From the NCBI RefSeq assembly GCF_000455825.1, contig NZ_ATAO01000002.1, positions 1 to 64,000 on the forward strand: a stretch of DNA of 64,000 nucleotides. The letters are read 5' to 3'. Made by a program: the position numbers and the translations under genes. Source of the DNA: Microbacterium maritypicum MF109. Its GTDB lineage: Bacteria > Actinomycetota > Actinomycetes > Actinomycetales > Microbacteriaceae. Shown here in pieces: positions 52,259 to 60,614 of this stretch. Position 1 is the stretch's first letter. The number at the start of each line of letters is the position of its first letter. Below the pieces are notes generated by a model. That model was not told the DNA's origin and did not search any database. It saw only the letters and a list, made by a program, of their open reading frames with translations.

Positions 52259-52672
52259 ATGCCCGCTCTCAACCCGTATCTCTCGTTCCGCACCGAGGCC
52301 CGCACGGCGATGGAGTTCTATCAGAGCGTCCTCGGCGGTGACCTGGTGATCAACACCTTCGGAGAGTTCCCCGACATGGTGCAGGATCCGAGCCAGAAGG
52401 ACCTCGTCATGCACGCCCAACTCGATGCTCCGGGCGGTCTGGTGCTCATGGCCTCCGACTCCCCCGACGGCATGCCCTACGAGAAGCCGCAGGGGTTCTC
52501 GGTGTCACTGAGCGGCAACTCCCAGGACACCACCCGCGCCGTGTGGGAGAAGCTCTCCGACGGCGCGACGATCACGATGCCGCTGGACGTGCCCCCGTGG
52601 GGCGGCCTCTTCGGCATGCTCGTCGATCGCTTCGGCATCCCGTGGATGCTGCACGGCGACCCGGAGGAGTGA
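52259..52672 (+). CDS. VOC/PhnB-like protein
   Basis: A 137-residue PhnB/VOC-fold protein: PALNPYLSFRTEARTAMEFYQSVLGGDLVINTFGEF, MHAQLDAPGGLVLMASDS, and W-x-FGM-D-x-FGIPWM at the end. This is the common 'PhnB-like glyoxalase' group; metal ligands are partial and substrate unknown. ATG with upstream CTGGAG. Converges with the PucR-type gene after 12 bases. Confidence 0.9.
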   Translation: MPALNPYLSFRTEARTAMEFYQSVLGGDLVINTFGEFPDMVQDPSQKDLVMHAQLDAPGGLVLMASDSPDGMPYEKPQGFSVSLSGNSQDTTRAVWEKLSDGATITMPLDVPPWGGLFGMLVDRFGIPWMLHGDPEE

Positions 52673-52684
52673 GACCGCTCCGCG

Positions 52685-54199
52685 TCAGCGCGGCTGCACC
52701 GCCCGACAGGCGAGATGCAGCGCCAAGCGCGCTTCCGGGTCGGTCAGGTCGATGCCGAGGAGTTCCTGCACACGCCGGATCCGCACGGTCACGGTGTTGC
52801 GGTGCAGACCGAGCGCCGTCGCGGTCGCAGCGATGCCCGATTCGTGGTCGAGGTACGACGAAAGGGTGGTGAGCAGCTCTCCCCCTCCCTCCCGCAACGG
52901 TGCGAGCAGGGATTCCGCAGCGGGGACGAACGTGTCGTTCCCGGTCCAGGCGAGCAGGAGCTGCTCGAGTCCGAGGCTGTCGACGCGCACGAACCACCCT
53001 GTCGCCGATCGCGACGCCGCGATGCGCGCCGCATCCCCCGCCTCGTCGAGGGTCGTGGCGAGTCCTTCCGGTCCTCCCTGGAGCGAGCCGATGCCGGTGG
53101 CGACGGCGAAATCGCGCAGGGCACTCAGATGGAGCTCTCGCAGAGACGCGACCGCCCGCTCCACCCGATCAGGATCCGGCGACTCCGGAAAGGTCAGCCA
53201 CCCGCTCAGTCCTCGACCGGCCGTCGTCGCGTGCGCATCGCCGTCGATGGCGCTGAGCCCGGCACTGACCGTCCGCAGCAGCGAGAAGGAATCGAGTCGT
53301 CCCCTCGCCACCATCCGGAAGCCGAGGTGATGTCCACCGGTGCGCCAGCCGCGCTCGGCCATGCGCCGCTCGACATCGGCGTCGGCCGTCCCATGCAGAT
53401 CGACGAAGTCGCGCAGCAGCCCGGAGGACACGGCGACGTCGTTCACCGCCGCCACCTCGTCGATCAAGATGCGTGCGGCGACCGCCGGCATCGCCACCTC
53501 GGCGGCGACGGAGAGCGACTGCACCTGTGCCTCCCCGAGTCCTCGACCGAAGAGCACGAGCCGCAACCCGGTGCGACCCGGGCTGTCCACACGCACCGAC
53601 GCGGCCGCCGCATCGCCGACACCGGCCCGATCGAGCCAGGATTCGAAACCGATCTCGGCGTGCAGTCGCTCGTCGAGATGCGCACCTGCCTCCTGCAGCA
53701 CTCCCGACGAGTCGATCAGCGCGGCACCGACACCGAGGTTCGCGGCGATATGCCCCAGCAGATCGGCCAGGTCATCGGCGGCATACTCGAACGACTGCGC
53801 GACCTTGCGCACCTGGCTGAGCGTCAGCGCATCCCGCGCCTCGATCAGCATCCAGCACGCTTTCGCGAGTTGGATGGGACGTTCGACATCGAGCAGGCAC
53901 AGACCGATCCGATCCGCGAGGCGGAAAGCACCGGCATCGAACGAGGCCGCTCCCGCGAGCGCCAGGCCCGTGTATCCACGATCACGCAGCCGCCGCAGCA
54001 GCGCGTCCTGCTGCCAGGTCGACGTCGGGGCGGTCGCCGTCAGGACCGCGAGCCGATCGGGTCCGCTCGCGCTCAGCTCGGACTCCCCCGCCCCTACCGT
54101 CACCGCTTCCCACGCGGTGTCCTCGGGGCCTGCGACTCTCCGAAGCCCGCCGTTCTCGCCGTGGGCGAGCAGCGCGCTCAACCGCAGTCTCTCGTTCAC
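52685..54199 (-). CDS. PucR-type transcriptional regulator
   Basis: A 504-residue regulator. Residues 1-115 are the PucR N-terminal sensory domain (LLRRLRDRGYTGLALAG, ADRIGLCLLDVERPI); the centre is a GGDEF-like PucR core; the last 60 residues are the HTH (SYLDHESGIAATATALGLHRNTVTVRIRRVQELLGIDL). Such proteins usually activate purine or other nitrogen-heterocycle catabolism. GTG 54199 overlaps the DUF917 gene stop (GTGA). It is the last gene of the operon and probably controls it, perhaps through the paired sites near 60450. Confidence 0.9.
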   Translation of the reverse strand: MNERLRLSALLAHGENGGLRRVAGPEDTAWEAVTVGAGESELSASGPDRLAVLTATAPTSTWQQDALLRRLRDRGYTGLALAGAASFDAGAFRLADRIGLCLLDVERPIQLAKACWMLIEARDALTLSQVRKVAQSFEYAADDLADLLGHIAANLGVGAALIDSSGVLQEAGAHLDERLHAEIGFESWLDRAGVGDAAAASVRVDSPGRTGLRLVLFGRGLGEAQVQSLSVAAEVAMPAVAARILIDEVAAVNDVAVSSGLLRDFVDLHGTADADVERRMAERGWRTGGHHLGFRMVARGRLDSFSLLRTVSAGLSAIDGDAHATTAGRGLSGWLTFPESPDPDRVERAVASLRELHLSALRDFAVATGIGSLQGGPEGLATTLDEAGDAARIAASRSATGWFVRVDSLGLEQLLLAWTGNDTFVPAAESLLAPLREGGGELLTTLSSYLDHESGIAATATALGLHRNTVTVRIRRVQELLGIDLTDPEARLALHLACRAVQPR

Positions 54200-55224
54200 G
54201 CCGCGTCCAGATCGTCGAGTCCGTATGCCGAGGGCAGCACTTTCGCCCGCCGATCCGGTCGGGCGTTCCACCATGCCGGCGCGGGGACGGCGAGCACGGC
54301 GACGTTCCGCGCGAGTCGGAGCTCGGTGACCTCCAGGATCTCCCGCGAGATCGCATCGATGACCACGATGATCGTCGGCGCGGATGCGACCAGACGGCCG
54401 TCGGTCAGCACGGCGAGGGTCTCGGAGCGACTGACCACCCGGTGCACGGCCCCGGCGAGCCCGCTGATCTCCACCGCGTTCACGTGGGGATCGTGCGCAG
54501 ACGAGGAGACCGAGACGATGCGCCCCTCGGCGAGAAGCTCCGCCCCGAGCGCATCGGCGAGGATCGGGAGCGGAGCGGTCGCGGCGCCGAGATAGGCCCG
54601 ACCGAGGTCGAGCGCATGGGCGAGGTGGCCGCCGATCGCGTGCTCCCGCAGATCGCCGACCGTGAACCCGCCCAGCACGGCGCAGCCGACCCCGCCGGCC
54701 TGGATGATCGCCGATCGGACGACACGCTCGGCATCGATCGCCCGGTGCGCCTCGACGAGCGCGACGCCGTCGAAACCCGTATCGCAGGCGAACACGAGGC
54801 CGGGGACGCGATCCACGAACAGCGACATCTGGTCGAGTCCCGGAACGGCCCGGCCGGTGCAGTCCGCATCGACCACGACATGCGACCCGGCCAGCAGCAA
54901 CGGCGACAGCCCGTTCATGCCGCCGCCTTCGAGGGAACAGACCGCCGGGACCGGATGACCGATCCACCGCTCGACGGCGTCGAGCAGCCGGGTGAACGGC
55001 GCCGCACCCGGAAGACGCTCCTCCAGCAGCATGGTCGAGCCGACGAAGGCAACCCCGAGACAGGGCGTGGAGGGGTCGAGCGCCGAGATCGGCGAGACCT
55101 CGATCGGCCAGCCCTCGGCACCGGCGAGCATCAGCTCGAGCATGGTCGTCGAGCCGCCGCCGCCGGAGCCGAGCAGCGCATAGCCGCGGGCGAGCGCCGT
55201 GAGGTCGTCGCGCTGCAGCATCAT
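54196..55224 (-). CDS. DUF917 (S-methyl-thiohydantoin desulfurase family) protein, copy A
   Basis: A 342-residue member of the DUF917 family, now linked to thiohydantoin desulfurisation. It starts LTALARGYALLGSGGGGSTTMLELMLA and has SLEGGGMNGLSP and DADCTGRAVPGLDQMSLF, whose counterparts in the other two copies are DADGMGRAFPELQM. This copy is the most divergent: it has Cys where the others have Gly/Met at the DADGMGR motif. Cytoplasmic, likely metal- or cofactor-binding hydrolase; substrate unproven. Gene ends on the PucR start. Confidence 0.85.
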   Translation of the reverse strand: MMLQRDDLTALARGYALLGSGGGGSTTMLELMLAGAEGWPIEVSPISALDPSTPCLGVAFVGSTMLLEERLPGAAPFTRLLDAVERWIGHPVPAVCSLEGGGMNGLSPLLLAGSHVVVDADCTGRAVPGLDQMSLFVDRVPGLVFACDTGFDGVALVEAHRAIDAERVVRSAIIQAGGVGCAVLGGFTVGDLREHAIGGHLAHALDLGRAYLGAATAPLPILADALGAELLAEGRIVSVSSSAHDPHVNAVEISGLAGAVHRVVSRSETLAVLTDGRLVASAPTIIVVIDAISREILEVTELRLARNVAVLAVPAPAWWNARPDRRAKVLPSAYGLDDLDAA

Positions 55225-55234
55225 GCGCTCCAGC

Positions 55235-56353
55235 CTAGGGAGAAACGTCCTCAGCCGCGGCCAGCGTCTCGAGCGGAACGAACTCCGCCGTGAGGCCGAA
55301 CGCGGACGGGCCGAAGGCGGCGAGCGCGTCGGGTGTGCGCATCATCTCCGGTGTGGAGATGCCGAGCACCCGCACGCGCTGCCCGTAGCGGAGGCCCTCC
55401 GTCGTGATGGGCTCCGCCGTCTCGTGATCGACCACGCAGATGAGGTCGGGCACGATCGCCACCAGCGTCCCGCTCCGGTGGGCGATGAGGTTCTCGTTCT
55501 GGAAGGAGATCTCGAAGGTGTCGCCTTCGTCGGCACCGAGGGGCGCGATGACGGCTCTCCCCTTGGCGAACCCCTCGGTCGTGCGCCGCTCGACGTCGAC
55601 GACCTTGCCGACGCAGAGTTCGCGCAGGTGCGGGTAGAGCGTGCTCGCCAGGGTCTCGGCGATCGCGTCGAACGGCGAGCGATGCTCCTCACGGGCGATC
55701 CGGATGGCGCGGCCCAGCGCGAGGGCCATCGAGATCGTCCGGGGAACGGCCGTCCGGCGCACGTCGGCTCCGGTCATCGCGTACTCGGCGATGTGTCCCA
55801 CACCGCCGAGTCGGATGGTGATGCCGCGGGCGAGCCACTCCATCTGGCGGTCGTCGTCTCCCGTGTCGATCACGACCTTCTCGCCCCGCTCTCCCGCGAG
55901 CGCGAGGGGCGACCCGTGCACGCCGTACACGGCGAAGGTCTCCATCGACAGCTCAGGGAAGGCACGGCCCATGCCGTCGGCGTCGACCACGGGCAGCCCG
56001 GTCTCCGCCGCGACGATGAGGGGGATCATCGAGTTGATGCCGCCGCACTCGATCGGCATCGTCGCGTCCGCCTTCCGCCCGAGGTGCTCTTCGAGCGTGC
56101 GCAGGGCGAGGGTGGGCTCGGTCCCGGCAGGGATCTTCTCGATCATCACGGTCGGCGCGCCCATCTGGGCCGTCGGGATCACGAACAGGTCGTCGGCGAG
56201 CTCGTCCGGGTCGAGGATCGTGATGCTCCCCTCCCCCAGCACGCGCTCGACCAGCATCTTGCCGATGTACGGGTCACCGCCGCCGCCGGTGCCGAGCAGC
56301 GTCGCACCGCGGGCGAGATCGGGAAGGTCTGCGGCGGTGAGCTGCCAGCTCAT
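55235..56353 (-). CDS. DUF917 (S-methyl-thiohydantoin desulfurase family) protein, copy B
   Basis: Second family member, 372 residues: LLGTGGGGDPYIGKMLVERVL, PTVMIEKIP, DADGMGRAFPELSMETFAVYGVHGSPL and TTEGLRYGQRVRVLGIS. Close to copy C over its whole length. The ATG 56353 overlaps the stop of copy C (ATGA). As an isofunctional or heteromeric pair with copy C it may form an oligomer; activity on a hydantoin-like ring is inferred from family and neighbours. Confidence 0.88.
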   Translation of the reverse strand: MSWQLTAADLPDLARGATLLGTGGGGDPYIGKMLVERVLGEGSITILDPDELADDLFVIPTAQMGAPTVMIEKIPAGTEPTLALRTLEEHLGRKADATMPIECGGINSMIPLIVAAETGLPVVDADGMGRAFPELSMETFAVYGVHGSPLALAGERGEKVVIDTGDDDRQMEWLARGITIRLGGVGHIAEYAMTGADVRRTAVPRTISMALALGRAIRIAREEHRSPFDAIAETLASTLYPHLRELCVGKVVDVERRTTEGFAKGRAVIAPLGADEGDTFEISFQNENLIAHRSGTLVAIVPDLICVVDHETAEPITTEGLRYGQRVRVLGISTPEMMRTPDALAAFGPSAFGLTAEFVPLETLAAAEDVSP

Positions 56354-57450
56354 GCCGCGGCTCCCGTCGAGACGAATCCTGCCGAGATGCTGCCGTCGAA
56401 GCGGTGCGACGGCATGTCGTACCCGAAGTAGCCGGGGCCGACCATCGCGAGCGCCGCCTCCGAATGCCAGCGCTCGTCGGCGGGGGCCGCGATCACCCGC
56501 ACCCGCTGCCCGTACCGCAGGGCCTCGGTCGTGATCGGCTCGCCGGATTCCCCGTCGAGCACCATGATCAGATCGGGAGTGGTCGCGAGCACAGTCCCGT
56601 CGGCCTCGGCCACGAGATGCTCGTTCTGGAACTGCAGCGTCAGCGTCGCGTCGCCGTCGCCGTCGATGCGTGCACGTCCGCGCGCGAAGCCGGTCGTGGT
56701 GGCGCGGTGCACATCGACGACTTTGCCGTCGAACAGCTCGCGCCCGCCGAGAAGCTCGACGACCGCCGCGACGGGATCGGTCTTCTCGTCGCGTGCGGCG
56801 GCGATACGCTGCCCGATCTCGATGCAGCGGGACAGCGACCCCGAGACGAGCGACTCCCGCGCAGCAGATCCCGACATCGAGAACCCGGAGATCATGACCG
56901 AGCACCCCATCTCGACACAGGCCACGCGGGCGATGCGCTCGGTCCACGAGTTGTCGACCGTCTGCAGCACGCCGGTGTTGCCCTTCTCATCGCTGAACGC
57001 GAGCGGCGATGCCGTTACGCCGTACAGCGTCGGGAGCACCATCTGCAGTTCCGGAAATGCTCGCCCCATGCCGTCGGCGTCGAGCAGCGGAAGGCCGAGC
57101 GCGGCAGCGGCGGCGATCGGGATGGTCGAGTTGACCCCTCCGACCTCGGCGCACGCGATATGGGTGATCGGACGGCCGAGGTGCACGCTGAGCGCCCTGA
57201 CCGGTTCGATGACCTCGGCGAGGCTCGGGAGCTTCTCGACCATCACGGTCGGTGCTCCCATCATCGCGACGAACAGCACGAGAGCGTCGTCGGGGACCTC
57301 GTCGAGGCCGACGACCGTGACGTCGCCGGAGGTCAGCGCCTGACGAGCGAGCAGCGCTCCGATGTAGGGGTCTCCTCCCCCGCCGGTGCCGAGGACGGCA
57401 GCACCGCGGGCGAGACCGTCGATGTGCGCGGGAGTGATCGTCCAGCTCAT
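56350..57450 (-). CDS. DUF917 (S-methyl-thiohydantoin desulfurase family) protein, copy C
   Basis: Third family member, 366 residues, very similar to copy B: LGTGGGGDPYIGALLARQ, APTVMVEKLPS, DADGMGRAFPELQMVLPTLYGVTASPL, TTEALRYGQRVRVIA. Its ATG follows one base after the HyuA-like gene's stop. Three tandem paralogues in one operon are noteworthy; DUF917 with hydantoinase A is a known neighbourhood pattern, but three copies suggests specialised or sequential steps. Confidence 0.88.
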   Translation of the reverse strand: MSWTITPAHIDGLARGAAVLGTGGGGDPYIGALLARQALTSGDVTVVGLDEVPDDALVLFVAMMGAPTVMVEKLPSLAEVIEPVRALSVHLGRPITHIACAEVGGVNSTIPIAAAAALGLPLLDADGMGRAFPELQMVLPTLYGVTASPLAFSDEKGNTGVLQTVDNSWTERIARVACVEMGCSVMISGFSMSGSAARESLVSGSLSRCIEIGQRIAAARDEKTDPVAAVVELLGGRELFDGKVVDVHRATTTGFARGRARIDGDGDATLTLQFQNEHLVAEADGTVLATTPDLIMVLDGESGEPITTEALRYGQRVRVIAAPADERWHSEAALAMVGPGYFGYDMPSHRFDGSISAGFVSTGAAA

Positions 57451-57451
57451 G

Positions 57452-58999
57452 TCACGCTCCCATGTCGAGGTCGCCGACGGCCTTCACGCGGATGCGCGTC
57501 GCGTTGCCGGGGAGGTACGGGATCGGCACCTCGTCGAAGTCGATGATCGACACGGTCGACGGCTTCGCGCCCGCCGCGATCGCCTTGTCGACGGCTTCGG
57601 CGCGCACCTCGGCGATGGTCTCGTCGCGACGCCCCGGTTCGATCGCGTAGACCTTGTCGATCTCGCCGCCGACCTGCGCGATCGACGCGCCGATGGCGTT
57701 GGCGACCGCATAGTTCTCCGGGCGGTGCACGGTGCCGAACAGCGGCAGCTCATCGGGGAGCAGGATGGATCCCCCGCCGACAGCGACCACCGCGATGGGC
57801 TCGGGCGAGGTGCGCATGCGGTCAACGGCTTCGGACACGCGTTCAGCGATGCGGGCGAGCACCCGCTCGACGAATGCCGGGTCGAGGTGAGCGACCTTGC
57901 TCGCATCACCCACCTGTGCGCGACCCGCGGCGACCGCGATGTCGGTGGCGGTCAAGGTGGAACCGCCGAAGACCAGAGCCTCCGTGGTCAGCTTGTATCC
58001 GACCGAAGCCGGACCGACCTCGGCGGTCTCCTCGTCGACGATGCTCCCGCCCCCGATGCCGAGCGAGAGCACGTCGGGCATCCGGAAGTTGGTGCGGATG
58101 CCCGCGACCTTCACCTCGTTCGCGGTCTCACGCGGGAAGCCGTTGATCAGCAGACCGATGTCGGCCGTGGTGCCGCCCACGTCGATCACGGCGCAGTCGT
58201 CGAGTCCGCTCGTGGCAGCAGCCCCGCGCATGGAGTTGGTCGGGCCGGAGGCGAAGGTCGCGACCGGGTAGCGGCGCACGTACTCCTCGTCCATGAGCGT
58301 GCCGTCGTTCTGGCTGAGGAAGATCGGCGCCTCGATGCCCTGGGCGCGCACGGCGGAGGTGAGCCCGTCGACGATCTCCGATGCGAGCTCACGCAGCGCC
58401 GCATTGATGATGGTCGCGTTCTCGCGCTCCAGCAGCCCGATGCGACCGATCTCGTGGGACAGCGAGATCGCGGCGTCCGTGCCCAGCACCTCCGCGACGA
58501 TCTCGGCCGCCCGCACCTCGAGGTCGTGGTTGACCGGACTGAACACCGACGAGATCGCGACCGAGCGGATGCCGTGCGCCTTCATGTCCTCCGCGTGCGC
58601 CCGGATCTCGTCCGGGTCGAGCGGCGAGATCGGCCGGCCGTCGAACTCGTAACCGCCGTGGGCGAGATAGCTGCGGGCCTGCGTGGCTTCGACCAGAACC
58701 TCGGGCCAGTCGATCAGCGGCGGCAGCGCCCGCGTGGCGGGCAGTCCGAGCCGGAGGGCGGCGACCGGTGCCAGGCGGCTGGCCTGCACGAGCGCGTTGA
58801 TGAAGTGCGTCGTGCCGATCATGACGGCATCGACGTCGGCGCCCTCGAAGGCGTGCCCGGCCCGCAGGTCCTCGATCGCCTGGATGATGCCACCGGTGAC
58901 ATCGGGGGTGGTCGAGTGCTTCACGCCCGCGAGCGTGCGGGTGCCGTCCATGAGGACTGCGTCGGTGTTGGTGCCGCCGACGTCGATGCCGATATGCAT
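57452..58999 (-). CDS. HyuA-like hydantoinase/oxoprolinase subunit
   Basis: A 515-residue ASKHA-fold hydrolase of the hydantoinase/oxoprolinase family. N-terminal ATP phosphate-1 motif IGIDVGGTNTDAVLMD and phosphate-2 CAVIDVGGTTADIGLLING, with LGIGGGSIVDEE and VAVGGGSILLP further on. ATP-dependent opening of a hydantoin-like or lactam ring is expected, but the usual HyuB partner is absent from this window; the DUF917 proteins may take its place. Good SD before ATG 58999. Lies 39 bases after the permease gene. Confidence 0.9.
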   Translation of the reverse strand: MHIGIDVGGTNTDAVLMDGTRTLAGVKHSTTPDVTGGIIQAIEDLRAGHAFEGADVDAVMIGTTHFINALVQASRLAPVAALRLGLPATRALPPLIDWPEVLVEATQARSYLAHGGYEFDGRPISPLDPDEIRAHAEDMKAHGIRSVAISSVFSPVNHDLEVRAAEIVAEVLGTDAAISLSHEIGRIGLLERENATIINAALRELASEIVDGLTSAVRAQGIEAPIFLSQNDGTLMDEEYVRRYPVATFASGPTNSMRGAAATSGLDDCAVIDVGGTTADIGLLINGFPRETANEVKVAGIRTNFRMPDVLSLGIGGGSIVDEETAEVGPASVGYKLTTEALVFGGSTLTATDIAVAAGRAQVGDASKVAHLDPAFVERVLARIAERVSEAVDRMRTSPEPIAVVAVGGGSILLPDELPLFGTVHRPENYAVANAIGASIAQVGGEIDKVYAIEPGRRDETIAEVRAEAVDKAIAAGAKPSTVSIIDFDEVPIPYLPGNATRIRVKAVGDLDMGA

Positions 59000-59038
59000 G
59001 ATTCTCGCTTTCCTGTGAGGGGTGTCTGTCTCGGCGGC

Positions 59039-60376
59039 TCAGGCCGCTGCTGCTGCTTCGACCGAGGTGGCCTGTCGTGTCGTCGCCACACCGACGCCAC
59101 GGACCCAGCCGAGCTTGCCGGCCACGATGTAGAGCACCATCGAGAGGAAGAGGCTCAGCAGCGACGGGATGCCCCAGGTCACGAAGTAGCCGACCAGCGC
59201 GGAGACCAACCACACGACGATCGTCGCGGGGACGATGCGCGGAGCGGTCGTCGGAAGGGTGCCGGCGTCTCGGGTGGCGTCGAGGTCGGGGCGCCAGCGG
59301 CGCACGATGTAGTACTCGGCCACCATGATCCCGGCGATGGGCGGGAACGCGACGCTCAGCACGATCAGGAATTCGGTGAACTGTCCGAGGATGCCGACCG
59401 CGGCGAGGATCGATCCCACGACGCCCAGCACGATGGTCGTCGTGACGCGGTGCAGGTTCTTGCCGAACGCGGTGGAGATGAAGTTCACCAGGCCCAACGT
59501 GGAGGAGTACAGGTTCCAGTCGTTGATCTTCAGGGTGCCGGTGAGCACGATGAACAGGCCGATGAAACCGACCGACGAGGTGACGATCGCGACGATGTCG
59601 CCCGTGGCGGCCGCGTGGGCGAGCAGCACGCCGGCGAGACCGATCACGAACTCGCCGAGCGAGACACCGAGGACGGTCTGCTTGATCACGTCGGCGCGCG
59701 AGCGGTTGAAGCGGGTCATGTCACCCGTGATGATCGCACCGACGATGAGACCACCGGCGACGATGCCGGTTCCGGCCCAGACGCTCATCGTGGGTCCGGG
59801 CGCCGGTCCCGTGAGCAGTTCGCCGATGTCGTGACGGCTCAGCTCGGTGATGACCGACCAGCCGACCAGGATGAGGAACAGCGGAACGGTGATGTTCGCG
59901 AGCCACTGCATCCCGACGAAGCCGAAGGCCACGATCGCGGTGACGGCGAGGCCGAAGATGAGGCTCCAGGCCCAGACCGGCAGGGCACCGGGCATGAGAG
60001 CGTCGAGTGACTGCGCGGAGATGGCCGACTGGATGCCGAACCAGCCGATGAGGCTGATACCGATCGCGAGGCCGACCAGCGAGGCGCCGATCTCGCCGAA
60101 GCCGGTCCAGCGTGCGAGCAGAGCGGTGTTGAGGCCCTCGCGCTGGCCGATGAAGCCGACCACGCACATGATCACCTCGAGGATGAGCGAGCCGAAGAGG
60201 AAGGCGAGGACGGCCTCGCCGAAAGTCATGCTGTAACCGAGGGTCGCGCCGAGGAGGAACTGCGAGAGGGCCGAGACCTGCCCGAATCGCTGCACGGCGA
60301 TTCCGAACCAGGGTCTGCGGGCCTCGGGAGTCACTCGGGAGAGCGCGAAGTCGTCTGCGTGCGCCGTGCGTGCCAT
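59039..60376 (-). CDS. NCS1 nucleobase/hydantoin permease
   Basis: Permease of 445 residues with about twelve membrane helices, of the CodB side of the NCS1 family (FGIAVQRFGQVSALSQFLLGATLGYSMTFGEAVLAFLFG; GDMTRFNRSRADVIKQT; NDWNLYSSTLGLVNF). NCS1 members carry cytosine, purines, allantoin or hydantoins; Mhp1, the hydantoin carrier of Microbacterium liquefaciens, is a distant relative. Given its operon, the cargo is probably a nitrogen heterocycle. ATG 60376 follows GAAGGA; upstream open codons overlap the promoter. First gene of the operon. Confidence 0.9.
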   Translation of the reverse strand: MARTAHADDFALSRVTPEARRPWFGIAVQRFGQVSALSQFLLGATLGYSMTFGEAVLAFLFGSLILEVIMCVVGFIGQREGLNTALLARWTGFGEIGASLVGLAIGISLIGWFGIQSAISAQSLDALMPGALPVWAWSLIFGLAVTAIVAFGFVGMQWLANITVPLFLILVGWSVITELSRHDIGELLTGPAPGPTMSVWAGTGIVAGGLIVGAIITGDMTRFNRSRADVIKQTVLGVSLGEFVIGLAGVLLAHAAATGDIVAIVTSSVGFIGLFIVLTGTLKINDWNLYSSTLGLVNFISTAFGKNLHRVTTTIVLGVVGSILAAVGILGQFTEFLIVLSVAFPPIAGIMVAEYYIVRRWRPDLDATRDAGTLPTTAPRIVPATIVVWLVSALVGYFVTWGIPSLLSLFLSMVLYIVAGKLGWVRGVGVATTRQATSVEAAAAA

Positions 60377-60441
60377 GAGGATCCTTCGGGAGGAGGGAAC
60401 GGGTTGTGCGCCACAGTAGCGACGCTTCCCACACGGCCGAC

Positions 60442-60486
60442 ATGTGCATATCGCACGAGAATCACCCATGGATGTGCAGATCGCAC
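60442..60486 (-). promoter_or_regulatory. two operator-like direct repeats 30 bp apart
   Basis: ATGTGCATATCGCAC (60442-60456) and ATGTGCAGATCGCAC (60472-60486) differ at one base and are spaced exactly 30 bp, about three helical turns. Each contains inverted GTGC-N5-GCAC. They lie 66-110 bases upstream of the permease ATG, just above a weak -10 (minus-strand TACTGT, 60413-60418), as expected for activator binding sites. Confidence 0.65.
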
Positions 60487-60530
60487 ACCACTCGCTCCGT
60501 CCACGGCCGCCGGTACATCACGACCGACGA

Positions 60531-60570
60531 CGAGACCCACCCCTGCGGACATCGCCAGGGGTGGGTCTCG
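60531..60570 (-). terminator. thrC terminator
   Basis: Perfect 15-bp stem CGAGACCCACCCCTG (60531-60545) and complement (60556-60570), 10-base loop, 45 bases after the thrC stop. Confidence 0.8.
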
Positions 60571-60614
60571 GCTCGAGGCGTGGTCTCGACCACCTCGCGG
60601 GTCGAGGTCGAAGG

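Noticed and set aside
57386..60010. 874-codon open frame opposite the HyuA-like and permease genes
   Set aside because: Shadow frame with no family features; covers two well-supported genes.
60580..60593. GTGGTC-TC-GACCAC inverted repeat near the thrC end
   Set aside because: The two-base loop cannot form a normal hairpin in RNA, and the stronger 15-bp terminator next to it explains the region.
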